NCBI GenBank assembly: GCA_018398765.1
Contig: JAHBMJ010002875.1
Coordinates: forward strand, 1 to 15,113
Direction of reading: 5' to 3'
DNA length: 15,113 bases
Source of the DNA: Chromera velia
Lineage: Eukaryota; Sar; Chromeraceae
This document shows positions 1 to 9,504 of this stretch, in pieces. The notes under the pieces were generated by a model. It saw nothing but the letters and a program-made list of their open reading frames with translations. It did no database searches and was not told the origin of the DNA. The position numbers and the translations under genes were made by a program. The first letter of the stretch is position 1; every line of letters starts with the position of its first letter.

Positions 1-1130
1 CTCCAAAAATGAGGTTCTGGAATAACAAGTTGAACACGATTTCGTCGTTGTCAAGCCTTCCAATACAATCTAATGGAACGCTTGACAACGAGATTTTGTG
101 GATAGAGGCCCATTCTATTGACCCGACTTTCTGAGTGGAGGAGAACTTTCTGAAGACCCGACTGAAAATTTTTCAGATCGGCATTTTGATGGGTCAGTGC
201 GCAGCCGGGAAGTGCTTTTTGGCCTTGGTGGCCGGCCGGGCCCTGGCCCGCAACGTGTAGCTTGCCTTTCGGGGCCATCACATGGTTGGCCAATCTAAAA
301 TCGGCTCCCAAAATCGGCTTTCCGTCGAATGTTTCAAGTCGATCAGAGCAAGACCTAGTACCGCCTCTCTCCCATCACACAGACTTGATCTTCAGCGATG
401 ACAGTAGGCTTTATCGAAAGCCCAGAGGATTGGCTTCTTTGTTTTTTCTTGGGTTTATAACATTCACTCTACTGGTTGCCCTGAGAGGGCAATTTCGATC
501 TTCCATCGTGAAGGGCACGGCCCGTCTCCACGCAAAGGGGCCTACAAAGTTGCCCCAGTAAAGCTTCCATTGAATCCTTTCTGTGCGTGCGCTCTTACAA
601 GCTCTAGATGATGAGCTGGAAAGGCTTTCTGGATGAAAGGGCTAGCTCTAGATGGCCAGAAGGTGAGCCACTTTATGAATTTTTGCATATCTGTGCTGCA
701 GGTCAGACTGAGCCTTTCTCGAAGGACCGTTTATCGGTGCTTAGGTTTCATGAGGAAGCATTACGGCTGGTAATCTCGGGTGATCTGAAGTTGTGAAAGT
801 GAGGCGCAGCTCTTGTTTATACAAGAATTTGGAGGTAGGGCTCCTGGGTGGACTAAGACCCAGTGGCCAGTGCCGGGCCTCACCCAGAAAAAACAAGAAC
901 GCTATGATGGCTGGTCGTGGGCAAGGCCCTCTGGCTAGAGGCCATAGATCGATCAGGCTTTCAGAAGCTAAGCATTTACCTCTTATACGGTCATAGTGCT
1001 CAACATTTGTTTGGTTGAACTGCTTTCTGTGGGTGTCAAATCGGTAGATCTGTTTGCGGACATTCATTCTTACCTTTCATGGGGGTTGCCCACTGTGTGC
1101 TCCCTCCTTACATCAGTGTGCAGATTCGGC
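1..1130. other. Unassigned sequence with short open frames
   Basis: Both strands hold short coding-like frames: minus 311-51, and plus 608-793 containing MMSWKGFLDERASSRW, followed after a frame change by SEAQLLFIQEFGG at about 797-935. None shows a domain I recognise, and the frame changes suggest an old gene or mobile-element relic. No confident gene is called. Confidence 0.25.
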
Positions 1131-1450
1131 GTATTCCATTAGAAGTAAAAGTTAACTTGTTTGTGCATTACGCTGCACATTGTCACATATCTGTAGAGTC
1201 TGCAATCACTTCCCGATATATCAACATACTATAACTCTTTCACCTCACTCACGTCCAACAATTTCTAACATACACACCACAAACCCATTAAACCTTATCT
1301 TTAAAAGTTGTTCATACTTTCATACAGGTAAAAAACAATAAATAAAATCATTCTAAGTGCTTTAAAGACTTAGTTTTTTATATAAAATTTAGTGTGATAT
1401 ATAGAAAATTAAAAGTCACTTTCTAGTACAAAAGTTTCAATTGTCAGTAC
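1130..1450. other. AT-rich noncoding block
   Basis: This is A/T-dominated sequence with frequent stops in all frames and no gene. It resembles the other AT-rich blocks at 3560-3960 and 6790-7620. Confidence 0.5.
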
Positions 1451-1650
1451 AGTCAGTTTCCCTTTGTCCTGTCTCTCTTCTCTCTTTTCCCCCTCAGACA
1501 GGTTCACTCGTACCTGTTGCGACGGTGGTTGGACAATTTGAGCTTCTGAGCATCTTGGTGAGGGGAGGGCGCTCATTCAGAATAGATAGATGAAAGGACG
1601 GAAGAGAGGGCGAAAGGGAGGGAGGGAGAGAGAGAAGGGAAGACAGGCTG

Positions 1651-1682
1651 ATGGATGGATGGATATATAGATGGATGGATGG
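1651..1682. repeat. GATG tetranucleotide microsatellite (interrupted)
   Basis: ATGG units run in two blocks split by a short TATATAG interruption. They sit in a purine-rich stretch (1590-1650) of GGGA and GAGA words. Confidence 0.8.
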
Positions 1683-1782
1683 CCAGCAAATTAAGACGGC
1701 ATCAAACCCGAAGTATGATAATGATTAAGCTTCTGGAGTCTGCTTTCTCGGAGACTTGGGGGAGGCTTCTCTTCTATCTTGA

Positions 1783-1820
1783 TCAGTCAGTCAGTCAGTC
1801 ATGCAGTCAGTCAGTCAGTG
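1783..1820. repeat. TCAG tetranucleotide microsatellite
   Basis: Two runs of tandem TCAG units are separated by a single ATG interruption. Each unit recreates the GTCAGT word that serves as a splice donor in GLDC. Confidence 0.85.
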
Positions 1821-1829
1821 CACAGTCGG

Positions 1830-2459
1830 TAGTTGGGTCGACCGCTCGGTCGTTTGTTGTGAGCGCGGAGCATGAGCCCTGTCACAATTATGGTCGATGA
1901 ATCTGCATCAAAGTTTAGGGTTCAATTGAGTCTTCGGTGAAGGCTCAGACAAGTGAATAAATTAGAAAGGAGGAGGACGGAGAGACAGTTTTTCCTTTGT
2001 CTCTCCATTGCTCCATCCACCACTCGGTGCAGGGAGACAAGAAAGAAAACAGTCAGTGAGAAGAAGCAAAGCGAAAGAAAAAAGGTTGGAGAAGTATAGA
2101 GACCCAGAAGCACAGAGACCCTTTTCTACCTTCTCTTTCTTCATGTTGCTTTCTGCAGATCTCTAGAAGAATTGACATAACGTATGACTGGGATGAAATC
2201 ACGGGAGCTATGAAAAGTCAATCATGTCTTTTCCCTCCGTTCTCTCTCTCTTCTGACTGAATCCGTTATTTGTTGTTCACAAGACCACGGAGGCGGGTAT
2301 CTGGTCTGGGCCCGAGTTGAAAGAACACTGCATGAAAGGGATTGAGTTTGATCGGCGATTGCCCGCAGTTCATTCTGCCCCAGGATGTCCGATCCTTGGC
2401 TGTCTGAAGTTACAAGCATGCATGCTCTGTCTATCTGATCTAAGTACGTGCGTTCATGG
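1830..2459. other. Purine-rich noncoding stretch, no gene called
   Basis: Between 1955 and 2110 the plus strand is strongly purine-rich (GGAGGAGG, GAAAGAAA, AGAAG words). The short minus-strand open frames here only reflect this bias. I see no RNA gene or domain. Confidence 0.4.
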
Positions 2460-2588
2460 ATGTACGCATTGACAGAGGACATGCAATTTCAGATGACAGT
2501 CAAGCCCCTTTCTTTGACCAAACGAGAGATGGAAAGAGATGTTTCCCTCCTTGAGGCGTCCAAAAAAGGCGACGCACACTGCTGCAGA
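2460..2588 (+). CDS. Possible first exon of the upstream gene
   Basis: An open frame starting at ATG 2460 (further in-frame ATGs at 2481 and 2493) encodes a hydrophilic segment. It contains PLSLTKREMERDVSLLEAS and then KKGDA, which resembles the capping start of an ankyrin domain (LLEAAKKGD pattern). The frame is closed upstream at 2436, and a possible donor GTTGTA lies at 2589. No following exon could be joined with confidence, so assignment to the ankyrin gene downstream is speculative. Confidence 0.25.
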
Positions 2589-2924
2589 GTTGTATCTATA
2601 TGTATTGCGTCCAATTTTTGAACTCCTGTTGTTGTGCCTGCGTCTATGTTTGCACCTGGCGTGCACTTCTCTACGTTTGCGAGTCCGTCAACTGGGTCTT
2701 TGGAGAGGACCGGTATCTCAACTGGGTCGGTCCATGCCTGAACGATGTGTCTTTTGTTCGGTCTGATCTCTGCTTCCTTCTGATCACGATGATGGGCATC
2801 GTCGAGCGCGAAGAAAGAATGTGGGCATAAGGGGGAAGAGATGTTGATGGTAGTGGAAAACCGGTCAGTCGTCGCTGTTCCTTTACTTTGTTTTTTCTTT
2901 CCTGAAGGCGTCTACGCAGGGCAG

Positions 2925-3145
2925 CAGTCAGACACATACAAAAAAACCAAGAGGCAGGTAAAGAGACGCACACAAAGTAGGCAGGCAGTAAGAAAGACAG
3001 CCGAACAGACGATTAAAAAGGCAGACAAAAAAACAGGTAGGCAGGCAGCGAGGCAAACAGGCAAGCAGGCAGGCAGGCAGACAAACAGATGGACAGACAG
3101 ACAGACAGACAGAGAAAGAGAGCGACAGGTAGGCATACAGACAGG
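2925..3145. repeat. Degenerate ACAG/GCAG tetranucleotide array
   Basis: About 200 bases of imperfect CAGA and CAGG units include a pure GGCA run (3063-3080) and a pure GACA run (3091-3111). The long Lys/Arg/Thr/Gln frame on the plus strand and the Cys/Leu/Val frames on the minus strand are products of the repeat, not genes. Confidence 0.85.
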
Positions 3146-3149
3146 CAAA

Positions 3150-3962
3150 CGAATATTTAGAAACTTGTTGCGAGGGTTCAGGGTTCACCAGCTTTCTATG
3201 CGATTCAATGTCCTTTTTTAGCGCAGAATGACGAGATCAAAGGTTTCAACCATGTTGTTTCTCCCCTGTAATAGGTTCCTTCTTCAGGATCTGTAAACAG
3301 TTCATCATTCCTTGTATCATTTCAGGGAACTGGCGAAGGCGGAACTTTGCGGACTTCAACTTCTGTGGACGTGCACATACAATGGATCTTCCAGAGAAGA
3401 GACTTCCTCTTGGCCTTCCTCCTCTCTGTTCTAAAACGCGAAGCAACCGTGCATGAAGGGAGGCGATGGAAAAGGATTCAAGGAAAGGTGGGGAGTCTGC
3501 TTTAAATTGCTTGCCAGTGTGGCAGACAGGAGTCGATGGGAGATATTCAGAGGCATTGCACGCAGAGTTTTATTTTTTTGATAAGCTTTTGACGCTTAAA
3601 GGGGCACAGCAGAACTTTTAAAGACTTCTAAAGTCTTTGCTCTCAGACAAAATCAAAGCTAAAATCAGAGGTGCTTATCTTTACAGTTACGAAGACTTCA
3701 CAATCAACACAAAACTCTATTGGCTTAATTCTACAAATAAAACCAATTTTATGCAAGCAAACCATACTAATCAATATCTATTTCCACCCTAGTTTCCACC
3801 TGAATTCAATTCAATTTAATTTAGAATTTAATTTAAATGAATGTGGCAAAACTTTTGATTTGTATGACTCTGTAATATAAAATTTAAATCCCTTTCATCA
3901 ATTTGTATGCCCTGAAAGAAAGGTTGTAGGAAATGCCAATTGTCTTTCTCTTTTAAACTTAG
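3150..3962. other. Unassigned region ending in an AT-rich block
   Basis: From 3330 to 3450 there is coding-like sequence in more than one plus frame after a TTTCAG, for example NFADFNFCGRAHTMDLPEK, but no frame can be joined safely to a neighbour. From about 3560 to 3960 the sequence is AT-rich, includes a small 7-bp hairpin (3620-3626 with 3632-3638), and has no gene. Confidence 0.3.
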
Positions 3963-5757
3963 ACATCGCTCTGTGGTATCAATAAAGAAAGAAATCGATT
4001 CAAATGCAAGGCGAAGCACGTCCTCTCCACGCTTTCATTCCAAGTCCCTGTTGCCTCCTTTGTGTGGCTCTTTCTTCATTTCTTGTCTTTTTCTGATCGA
4101 TCTGCAGGCAGGAGAGAAGTCCGATCTTGAGCTTCATACCATGTTCGAGACTGGAATACCACTGGAAGAGGAGACTCCAGTCAGTACTCGGCGTCTTACT
4201 GTCATGTTGCATAAATTTAGTATCATGGGGTTTCAATCGTTGAGCATGTTTTTTATCACGTGATTTCTTCAAATCATGTTCGCAGAAATACACAAAGATC
4301 ACCCCTATATACGTGAGCGGAACTGTCTCCTCCAAGGATTTTGAACAGAGCGTCTTTAACAAAGAGTCAGGTCCTGGATACTGAAGCTTAACACTAACAT
4401 TCCATTCTCGAATATTGCATGCAAAACACTTTTCAGTCTTGCAGAGAAACGAGTGCATGTCTCATTTTGTAGGAACTTCCTATCGCTTTAGAGGTAGCGG
4501 CAAGAGAGACTGAGAGCTATATAGACCCAGAGACAAGGCCTAGACAGAGATAGATCTACAAACTCTACCGACTCTAGCTCAGTCTGAAGATCTCTGTCAG
4601 TTAAAGGGTTAGATATGGGAAGATCCTTAGCTATTCGTAGAGTCGAGAGGTTTGATCTTGAACTTGAACTAGCAATGCTAAGATAGGACAGACTCACGAC
4701 GGGCCAAACGGAATGAACGATCTCAGCATCAGAGATGGTTGAACTCAAACTCTTTAAAGCCTGGTCCCCACGCGAACGTAAAGATAAGCTTTCCGCCGCG
4801 AAGTTTCCGGGGCTAGACAGATAGAACGCGGCGGCGGGCGCCGATCAAAGCCAAGGCGGCGTGCATGCAAAAAGGACCGAACGGCGGTGGCGGGACGGCG
4901 TCAGGAGGGAGGATACTACAGTTTTCCTCCTTTCTGAATGCTTCTTGATGAATGTGTCTTGTGTGCTCCACCTTTTGTGTATAATAGTTTTTGTTCTTCT
5001 TTTCTAGAGGCGTTTCAGGAAAAAGTGATTCCCTCTTTGATTGCATCAACTTTCCTTCCCACAACTGCATCTCCTTCTAATTTTCTATTTACAGTAGAAT
5101 CTGATTTACCTCTTGGAATACCCCTCAGAAGACTGCGGGCGATGTTTAAAGATTTGATTATGACCTCTGCCCATCAAATTTGATTTAAAATTTTCTGCAG
5201 GTTCTCTGATCTGTTCATCCATCCCTTCGACGGCCTCTCAGCGAAGATCTTGGATGAGCAATGGGCAAGGTGCGCTCAATCATGCAGTTGTTTTATTTTA
5301 TCGATTTCCTTTTCAAACTCAATGGTATGCTTCATTGAGATGTGTGTGAAAGGATAAGGCATGCTTACAGAATGTTTTTAAAGAGTTCAGAAGTAACCAC
5401 TCCTGTCTTTTCTCTTCTTGGTTTTCTAAGATGGCTCACACAGGTCTCTACATAAATTGTTTTGGATGCATGCTCTTGCTGCCAACCTCTGACTTCAGAG
5501 TTTATTATGCCAATCCATATTGGCTATATTGCCAGACAGCTAGAGATTGGTGCCATGATACCGCTACGGGCACACTCTGACGTCATCTACCATCGGACAT
5601 ATCAACCAAGAGGGGGTCAAGGGGGCACCATTGTGTGTTCATTGTGTGTTAATTCATTTCTTGTAGAAACACGTCCTGGAACCATTTGAGATTCTATAAT
5701 GCAATGAATAACAAAGAGCTAAACAAAATCGCAAAGATCGCGCAGAAAAGGGACGCC
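3963..5757 (+). CDS. Candidate multi-exon 5' part of the ankyrin gene or gene relic (five phase-matched exons)
   Basis: Candidate exons 3963-4043, 4108-4179, 4286-4365, 5201-5269 and 5667-5757 join without a stop into 131 codons. Donors are GTCCCT, GTCAGT, GTCAGG and GTGCGC; acceptors are CTTAG before the first exon, then CTGCAG, TCGCAG, CTGCAG and TTGTAG. Phases match at all four junctions (0, 0, 2, 2). The joined product is well balanced, with segments such as INKERNRFKCKAKHV, GEKSDLELHTMFETGIPLEE, YTKITPIYVSGTVSSKDFEQ, FSDLFIHPFDGLSAKILDEQ and WNHLRFYNAMNNKEL. I recognise no domain in this part. GTC-type donors match those of the nearby GLDC gene, which supports the model, although sites were chosen by eye and this is partly circular. 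The true start and upstream exons are not fixed. Confidence 0.38.
4790..4905. promoter_or_regulatory. GC-rich island between AT-rich stretches
   Basis: This short island is rich in GGCGG and CGCCG words. It shares the 10-mer TTTCCGGGGC (4804-4813) with the GLDC promoter region (9906-9915) and contains GTGCATGCA. It lies inside a candidate intron of the plus-strand gene. It may be an internal or alternative promoter, but nothing proves this. Confidence 0.2.
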
Positions 5758-6770
5758 TGCCTACCACTACGAGTCTGCCTTCTTCGTAGTGAGGACTCTC
5801 CAAAATGGAGTTGAGGTTATGGAGTTCTGGGAGGCGAAGTATGGGTCCAACTACGACACCAGGGTGGAAAGTGTGACGGCTAACTACCTGACAAACAGCT
5901 CTTTGCTCACGATAGAAAAGCCTGACATGTGAGACTATACGACTGAAAGATACATGGGACGAGGCAGGGAATTGATCGGCTGTCAGTGAGCGAGAAGCTC
6001 CGTACCCTACAAAGAAGACTCGACCTGGCCCTTGAAGGCCTAGAAGAACGGGTCCGAATGGGTCCGTCCAGCCACCGAACAGGAGTTGGAGAGTCTTACC
6101 CAGGCTCTCAACGAGCTCTTCCTGCAATTCCCTGCACGTCGTGTCAGGCTGTGACAAAGTGAACGACATTATTTTTCATTTAAAAAAGAAAAAAAACCTT
6201 CTCTCCAACCCAGTCAGGAGCAGAAACGTATGACAGGCCCTGCAGAGCTTCAAGCTCTTCAATGCTATCCAATTCTACCCCTACTTCCACCCTAAGTTCC
6301 AGGACTATATCGGTAGAAGGAGGGGGGGGGATTTTTTTATGTGTGTCCATTTGGGGGTGGATGGAATTGACGACTTGATGCCCGATGCACAGGGTTTTCA
6401 AAGTACTATGCTGCTTCAAGCGGTCATTGCCCGTCACCTCAAAGCAGTACAACATCTTTTTTGCCTGCACGCTGACCCCAACAAGGGAGACAACGCTCAC
6501 TAACAGCAGGGCAGGGGTTAGATACCGCTCCTCGTGGCTCTGAATCAGGGCTCGTTTGAAATCGCCCAAGTCCTCGCAGTTCATCTGAAAACCGACCTTG
6601 CCATCAAGGGGGTTTCAGGCCGAGAAAAACGTCATGCACGTTTGCAGAGATGTGTCCCTCTTCAAGTACATTGCTGCAAGGCTAGACAACGCTGCCCTCA
6701 TGTACAGCACAGCATAGGGAATCACCCCTTTAATGACCCACGTCAGAGTAGGGTGGATTGCAACCTAGAT
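5667..6770 (+). pseudogene. Decayed ankyrin-repeat protein gene (frameshifts and stops)
   Basis: Coding-like protein is spread over changing frames. Frame 1 covers 5668-5757 (NNKELNKIAKIAQKRDA), frame 2 covers 5762-5928 (HYESAFFVVRTLQNG, VEVMEFWEAKYGSNYD) with a stop at 5930, frame 1 again covers 5947-6159 (EKLRTLQRRLDLALEGLEE), frame 2 covers 6044-6151 (ATEQELESLTQALNELF), and frame 0 covers 6234-6500. Ankyrin repeats are visible in the last part. One lies at about 6402-6491, ending HADPNKGDN. A second at 6519-6608 has IPLLVALNQGSFEIAQVL and ends TDLAIK. A third at 6622-6714, shifted by one frame, has NVMHVC. A fourth is the start GITPLMTHVRVG at 6718. Stops at 6231, 6501, 6516, 6715 and 6766 break it. 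Homology then fades into an AT-rich block near 6790. It could instead be a real gene in poorly assembled sequence; decay is favoured because the lesions are many. Confidence 0.55.
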
Positions 6771-6789
6771 TGTAACAAGCTTCTACCCG

Positions 6790-7640
6790 GTGGAAAATTG
6801 CTAGAAAAACTTTAAAAAACTATTTCTGAGAAACTGTATGAGATAATGAATTGAAACCATAACTGTGTTTAAAAGGTTTTTTATGAAGATAGTGCTGCTC
6901 CAAATCTAGCTTAAAATACTACTATAAAAGTCTGGTTTTAGAGATTAAATAATTAATGACAAAACCAAATTTATCCCTTTTTCTTTTAATTTTGACTCCG
7001 AAATGGGCCCCCATTTCCCCCATTATACCCAAAAATTCATGGCGCCGGAGGCAATCGATTTAACCATCTCAATAATGTTAAAATGAATAATTCTAAGTTA
7101 AATTCTTAAAAAAAAACTTTTTTTTTCTTTGCGCTAAAAAAATGGTACTTCTATTAATAAGACCATTATGCCATAATCATTCTAATAAATCAGAAGTAGC
7201 AGTGATTACTGCGTGTAATTTACGTAATGCAGGCTGAATAGCAATCCTAGTAGCAATCAGGCATCAAAGCTTAGGCTCCACACTGTAAAAAAATAATTAA
7301 AAAAAAAATACAGATTTTTTTTTATAGATCCTGACAAACAACTGTTGTTCAAGTGTTTAAGTTGTGAAAGTGTTGCAAAGATGTTGTCAAGGTGTTTCAA
7401 AGAGTATTAAAGAGTGTCACATAAAGAATAACACTTATTCAGGTGTTGCTAAGGTGTTCAGATGTTGCAAAGAGTGTTGCACAGTGTTGCTTGAAAAACA
7501 ACAGTTGCTGTGCCGATAGATAAAAAAATAAAAAAAAATACTAGCACCGTTTGTTTGTTTTTTCTTTTCTTTTTTTTTAGAGTGCAGAGCCTAGCATCAA
7601 AGTTGAGCAACTTTGAATTTCAGCTGCAATTAAAGAGAGC
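6790..7640. other. AT-rich intergenic block with diverged GTGTTGC repeats
   Basis: This block separates the decayed ankyrin gene from the 3' end of the lectin-like gene. It contains A and T homopolymer runs. Between 7350 and 7490 there are about ten loose copies of a GTGTTGCAAAG-type unit. No gene is seen. Confidence 0.5.
7339..7507. repeat. Small element with imperfect terminal inverted repeats (MITE-like)
   Basis: CAACTGTTGTTCAAG at 7339-7353 is matched in reverse complement by 7490-7507, apart from three extra A. The roughly 135 bases between hold diverged direct repeats. This could be a miniature inverted-repeat element or chance in low-complexity DNA; no clear target-site duplication was seen. 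Confidence 0.3.
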
Positions 7641-7946
7641 TAGGAACCTGAATCATCACATTGGAGTGAGTTCTACACAGATAACCGGGGCGTGGACAGT
7701 GGGTAGATAATAGGACACGTACGGAGACATCCGCAGTGCAGTTTGCAGTCGGGCGAACACCATATGGAAAGCATCCCCGGAAGGCCGATACGTCCGATCG
7801 AAACAGTGGAAAGTGCACACTAGAATGCTCAGCTTTCCCACTTTCTATTGAAGGAGATTCACAGAGCACTGCAATCCTCACCAACTCCCGCCGCTGAATA
7901 CCAGACTCACACAAAAAGCTCAATTGATCATTCGTTCTCCGATTTG

Positions 7947-8527
7947 TCAGTCGCCCTTTGGTCTCATCATAAGCCATCCCAAAGATTCTATCTTTCCTTC
8001 CTTTTCTGTTCCAGCAATCCCCACCAGTAACCCTTCTCCAACATCAAATTGTACAGGAATTCTGTTCGAGTTATGCGCAAACGAGCACCCCTGTCTGTCC
8101 GTCTGCAGACCAAAACTCCTCACAGATCCTCCACCTACACTCGCCAACACCCAAGCCGACCGGACGCGCTCCCCTGCATCCCAGTCAAACTCACAATAAT
8201 CCATCGGCCTGCCACAAGTGTCCCCCACAGATCTGACAGCCCCCCCCTCGCCGTCGCCCGACCCATCCCCAAACTGCACACGCAGTCCCTTTACATAAGG
8301 CTTGAAGAACAAAGGGTCCTCTATCCAGAACTCTAGTTTGGTCACCAACAAAGGAGCCCCATCCGGGCCTGCGCTGCTCATCTCATGCAGATACGGCGTC
8401 CCAGTCTTGCCCCCAACAAGCTTCAACTCGACCCACACAGTTCCAGCCTCCTCACCTCCGGCACCCCCGCTTGACTGAAGGAGACGCGCAACCTCACCGT
8501 GAGAGGGAATCGAAGCGTCATCCGCAG
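7947..8527 (-). CDS. Jacalin-like lectin gene, exon 2 (lectin domain)
   Basis: This is the longest convincing open frame on the minus strand outside simple repeats. It has balanced amino-acid composition and alternating hydrophobic strands separated by Gly-rich turns, as expected for a beta-prism. Just upstream on the minus strand is a strong polypyrimidine tract ending in CAG (8530-8528), which sets the exon border. There is no in-frame ATG far upstream, since the frame above 8606 opens with GTG only. Confidence 0.6.
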
Positions 8528-9244
8528 CTGAGAAAAACGAGCAGGAGGGCATACAAACAAATGAAGTTAGCAAGTCATGCGGACATCCTAAGAAGCAGAT
8601 GGGCACTCAAGAAGGCGTTCCGAGAGGACACAAGGACTACCAAAAATAACACAGATGTACACGTACACACGCCAGCGTACATGGGGCAATCGTGCACAGT
8701 GGCAAACACGCGAACATTCTCAGACTCTCGAGCATTGCTATCCACGTGCACAGGCGTGGTCAGACAGTCTCGTGCCACCGCTCTCATGCGAAGACACAAA
8801 AAGAGACGCAACCGCTTACTAAGAATCACTTACTTTTACCCGCTTACTGGAGCACGCTCACTTGCTCGCTCACTCACTTACTGGCTCCCTCACATGCTCA
8901 CTCAAAAACTGTTTACTTAAAAACCCACCCACCCACCCACCCACTCACTCACTCACTCACTCATTCAGTCCCTGACTAACTCTCTCGCTCACTCACTGAT
9001 TCAATGAAACTGACTTATTCATTCAAGATCGCTGACTCACTCACCCCCTCACTCACTCGCCCCTCCCACCCCACCCCCCCTCTCNACAAACCCATACGCG
9101 GACCCCCCCCCCCCAATCCCCCCACACGCATACACACAGAGACGCGCGTACACACACGCACACGACACCCACGCCCACCCACACATCCACCCACCGCCAC
9201 CCACACCCACACCCACACCCACACCCACACCCACACCCACACCC

Positions 9245-9278
<34 letters not shown>

Positions 9279-9504
9279 GAAATGAGAGAGAGAGAGAGAG
9301 AGAGAGAGACGGCTTAGAGAGAGAAAGACGAAGATGGATAAACGGGTGACCTCACAGACTGGCATGTGAGGTTCCGGCTCGTGATAGCACATACTGCCAT
9401 GCACATAAGCTACCTCTGCAAGCACGCCTGTACGCGAAAACCAGAACACACAGCACCGTGCAACCGAGCACCACGGGCACAGTGAAGGATACAAGAGACG
9501 CCAT
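7947..9504 (-). CDS. Predicted secreted or membrane-anchored jacalin-like lectin, two exons, 223 residues
   Basis: The model joins 9504-9414 (ATG, 30 codons plus one base) to 8527-7947 (stop TGA at 7949-7947). The intron starts GTAGCT and ends TTTTTCTCAG, and the phase 1 halves match to give an Ala codon. Residues 3-24 form one hydrophobic stretch followed by YRRACR, so it is either a signal peptide (possible cut after VFA) or a signal anchor. Residues 61-220 show the jacalin-like pattern: ELKLVGG then GTPY, a VTKLEFW strand, GLRVQFGDG, FDWDAGERV, SVRSFGLQTDRQG, and a C-terminal GEGLLVGIAG then IESLGW. This fold binds mannose- or galactose-type sugars in plant and other lectins. Sugar specificity cannot be read here, and the usual final Asp of the binding loop appears as Glu211. 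The family call rests on pattern recognition. An unspliced alternative starting at ATG 8552 would give 201 residues. Confidence 0.5.
8921..8970. repeat. CCCA then CTCA tetranucleotide microsatellites
   Basis: Pure CCCA units pass into CTCA units, with further degenerate CTCA copies on both sides (8850-9060). They lie within the intron of the lectin-like gene model. Confidence 0.85.
9085..9085. other. Single ambiguous base (N)
   Basis: One N lies next to C homopolymers, which marks an uncertain base call or a collapsed repeat in the assembly. Confidence 0.95.
9197..9310. repeat. Compound microsatellite: CCCACA hexamers, then CA, then GA dinucleotides
   Basis: A hexamer array at about 9199-9250 is followed directly by a CA run (about 9252-9278) and a GA run (about 9284-9309). 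Open frames here, such as Val/Cys/Gly-rich ones on the minus strand, are repeat artefacts. Confidence 0.9.
9414..9504 (-). CDS. Jacalin-like lectin gene, exon 1 (signal peptide or anchor)
   Basis: This short exon encodes 30 residues, with the start Met followed by an uninterrupted hydrophobic run and then basic residues. The donor GTAGCT at 9413-9408 leaves one base, which matches the phase needed by exon 2. The Kozak -3 base is G. The link to exon 2 is inferred from phase and from the biological sense of a signal sequence before a lectin. Another exon in the repeat-rich intron cannot be excluded. Confidence 0.42.

Noticed and set aside
663-701. Possible 39-nt intron GTGAGC to CTGCAG inside the frame at 608
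   Set aside because: It is very short, the frame is open without splicing, and no homology supports it.
2841-3221. 126-codon Lys/Arg/Thr/Gln-rich plus-strand frame
   Set aside because: It is the translation of the ACAG/GCAG tetranucleotide array.
4000-4458. 152-codon minus-strand open frame
   Set aside because: It lies antisense to the candidate exons at 3963-4043, 4108-4179 and 4286-4365, which have better splice sites and phase; no recognisable domain. It remains a weak alternative.
4543-4598. 9-bp inverted repeat (GACAGAGAT with ATCTCTGTC)
   Set aside because: The arms are short with a 38-nt spacer in low-complexity GA-rich DNA; chance is likely.
5654-6169. 171-codon minus-strand open frame
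   Set aside because: It is antisense to the frame-shifted ankyrin gene relic, whose plus-strand segments look more protein-like.
9199-9250. CCCACA hexamer array as an internal telomere-like repeat
   Set aside because: The unit does not match TTTAGGG or TTAGGG types and grades into CA and CCCA repeats, so it is a plain microsatellite.
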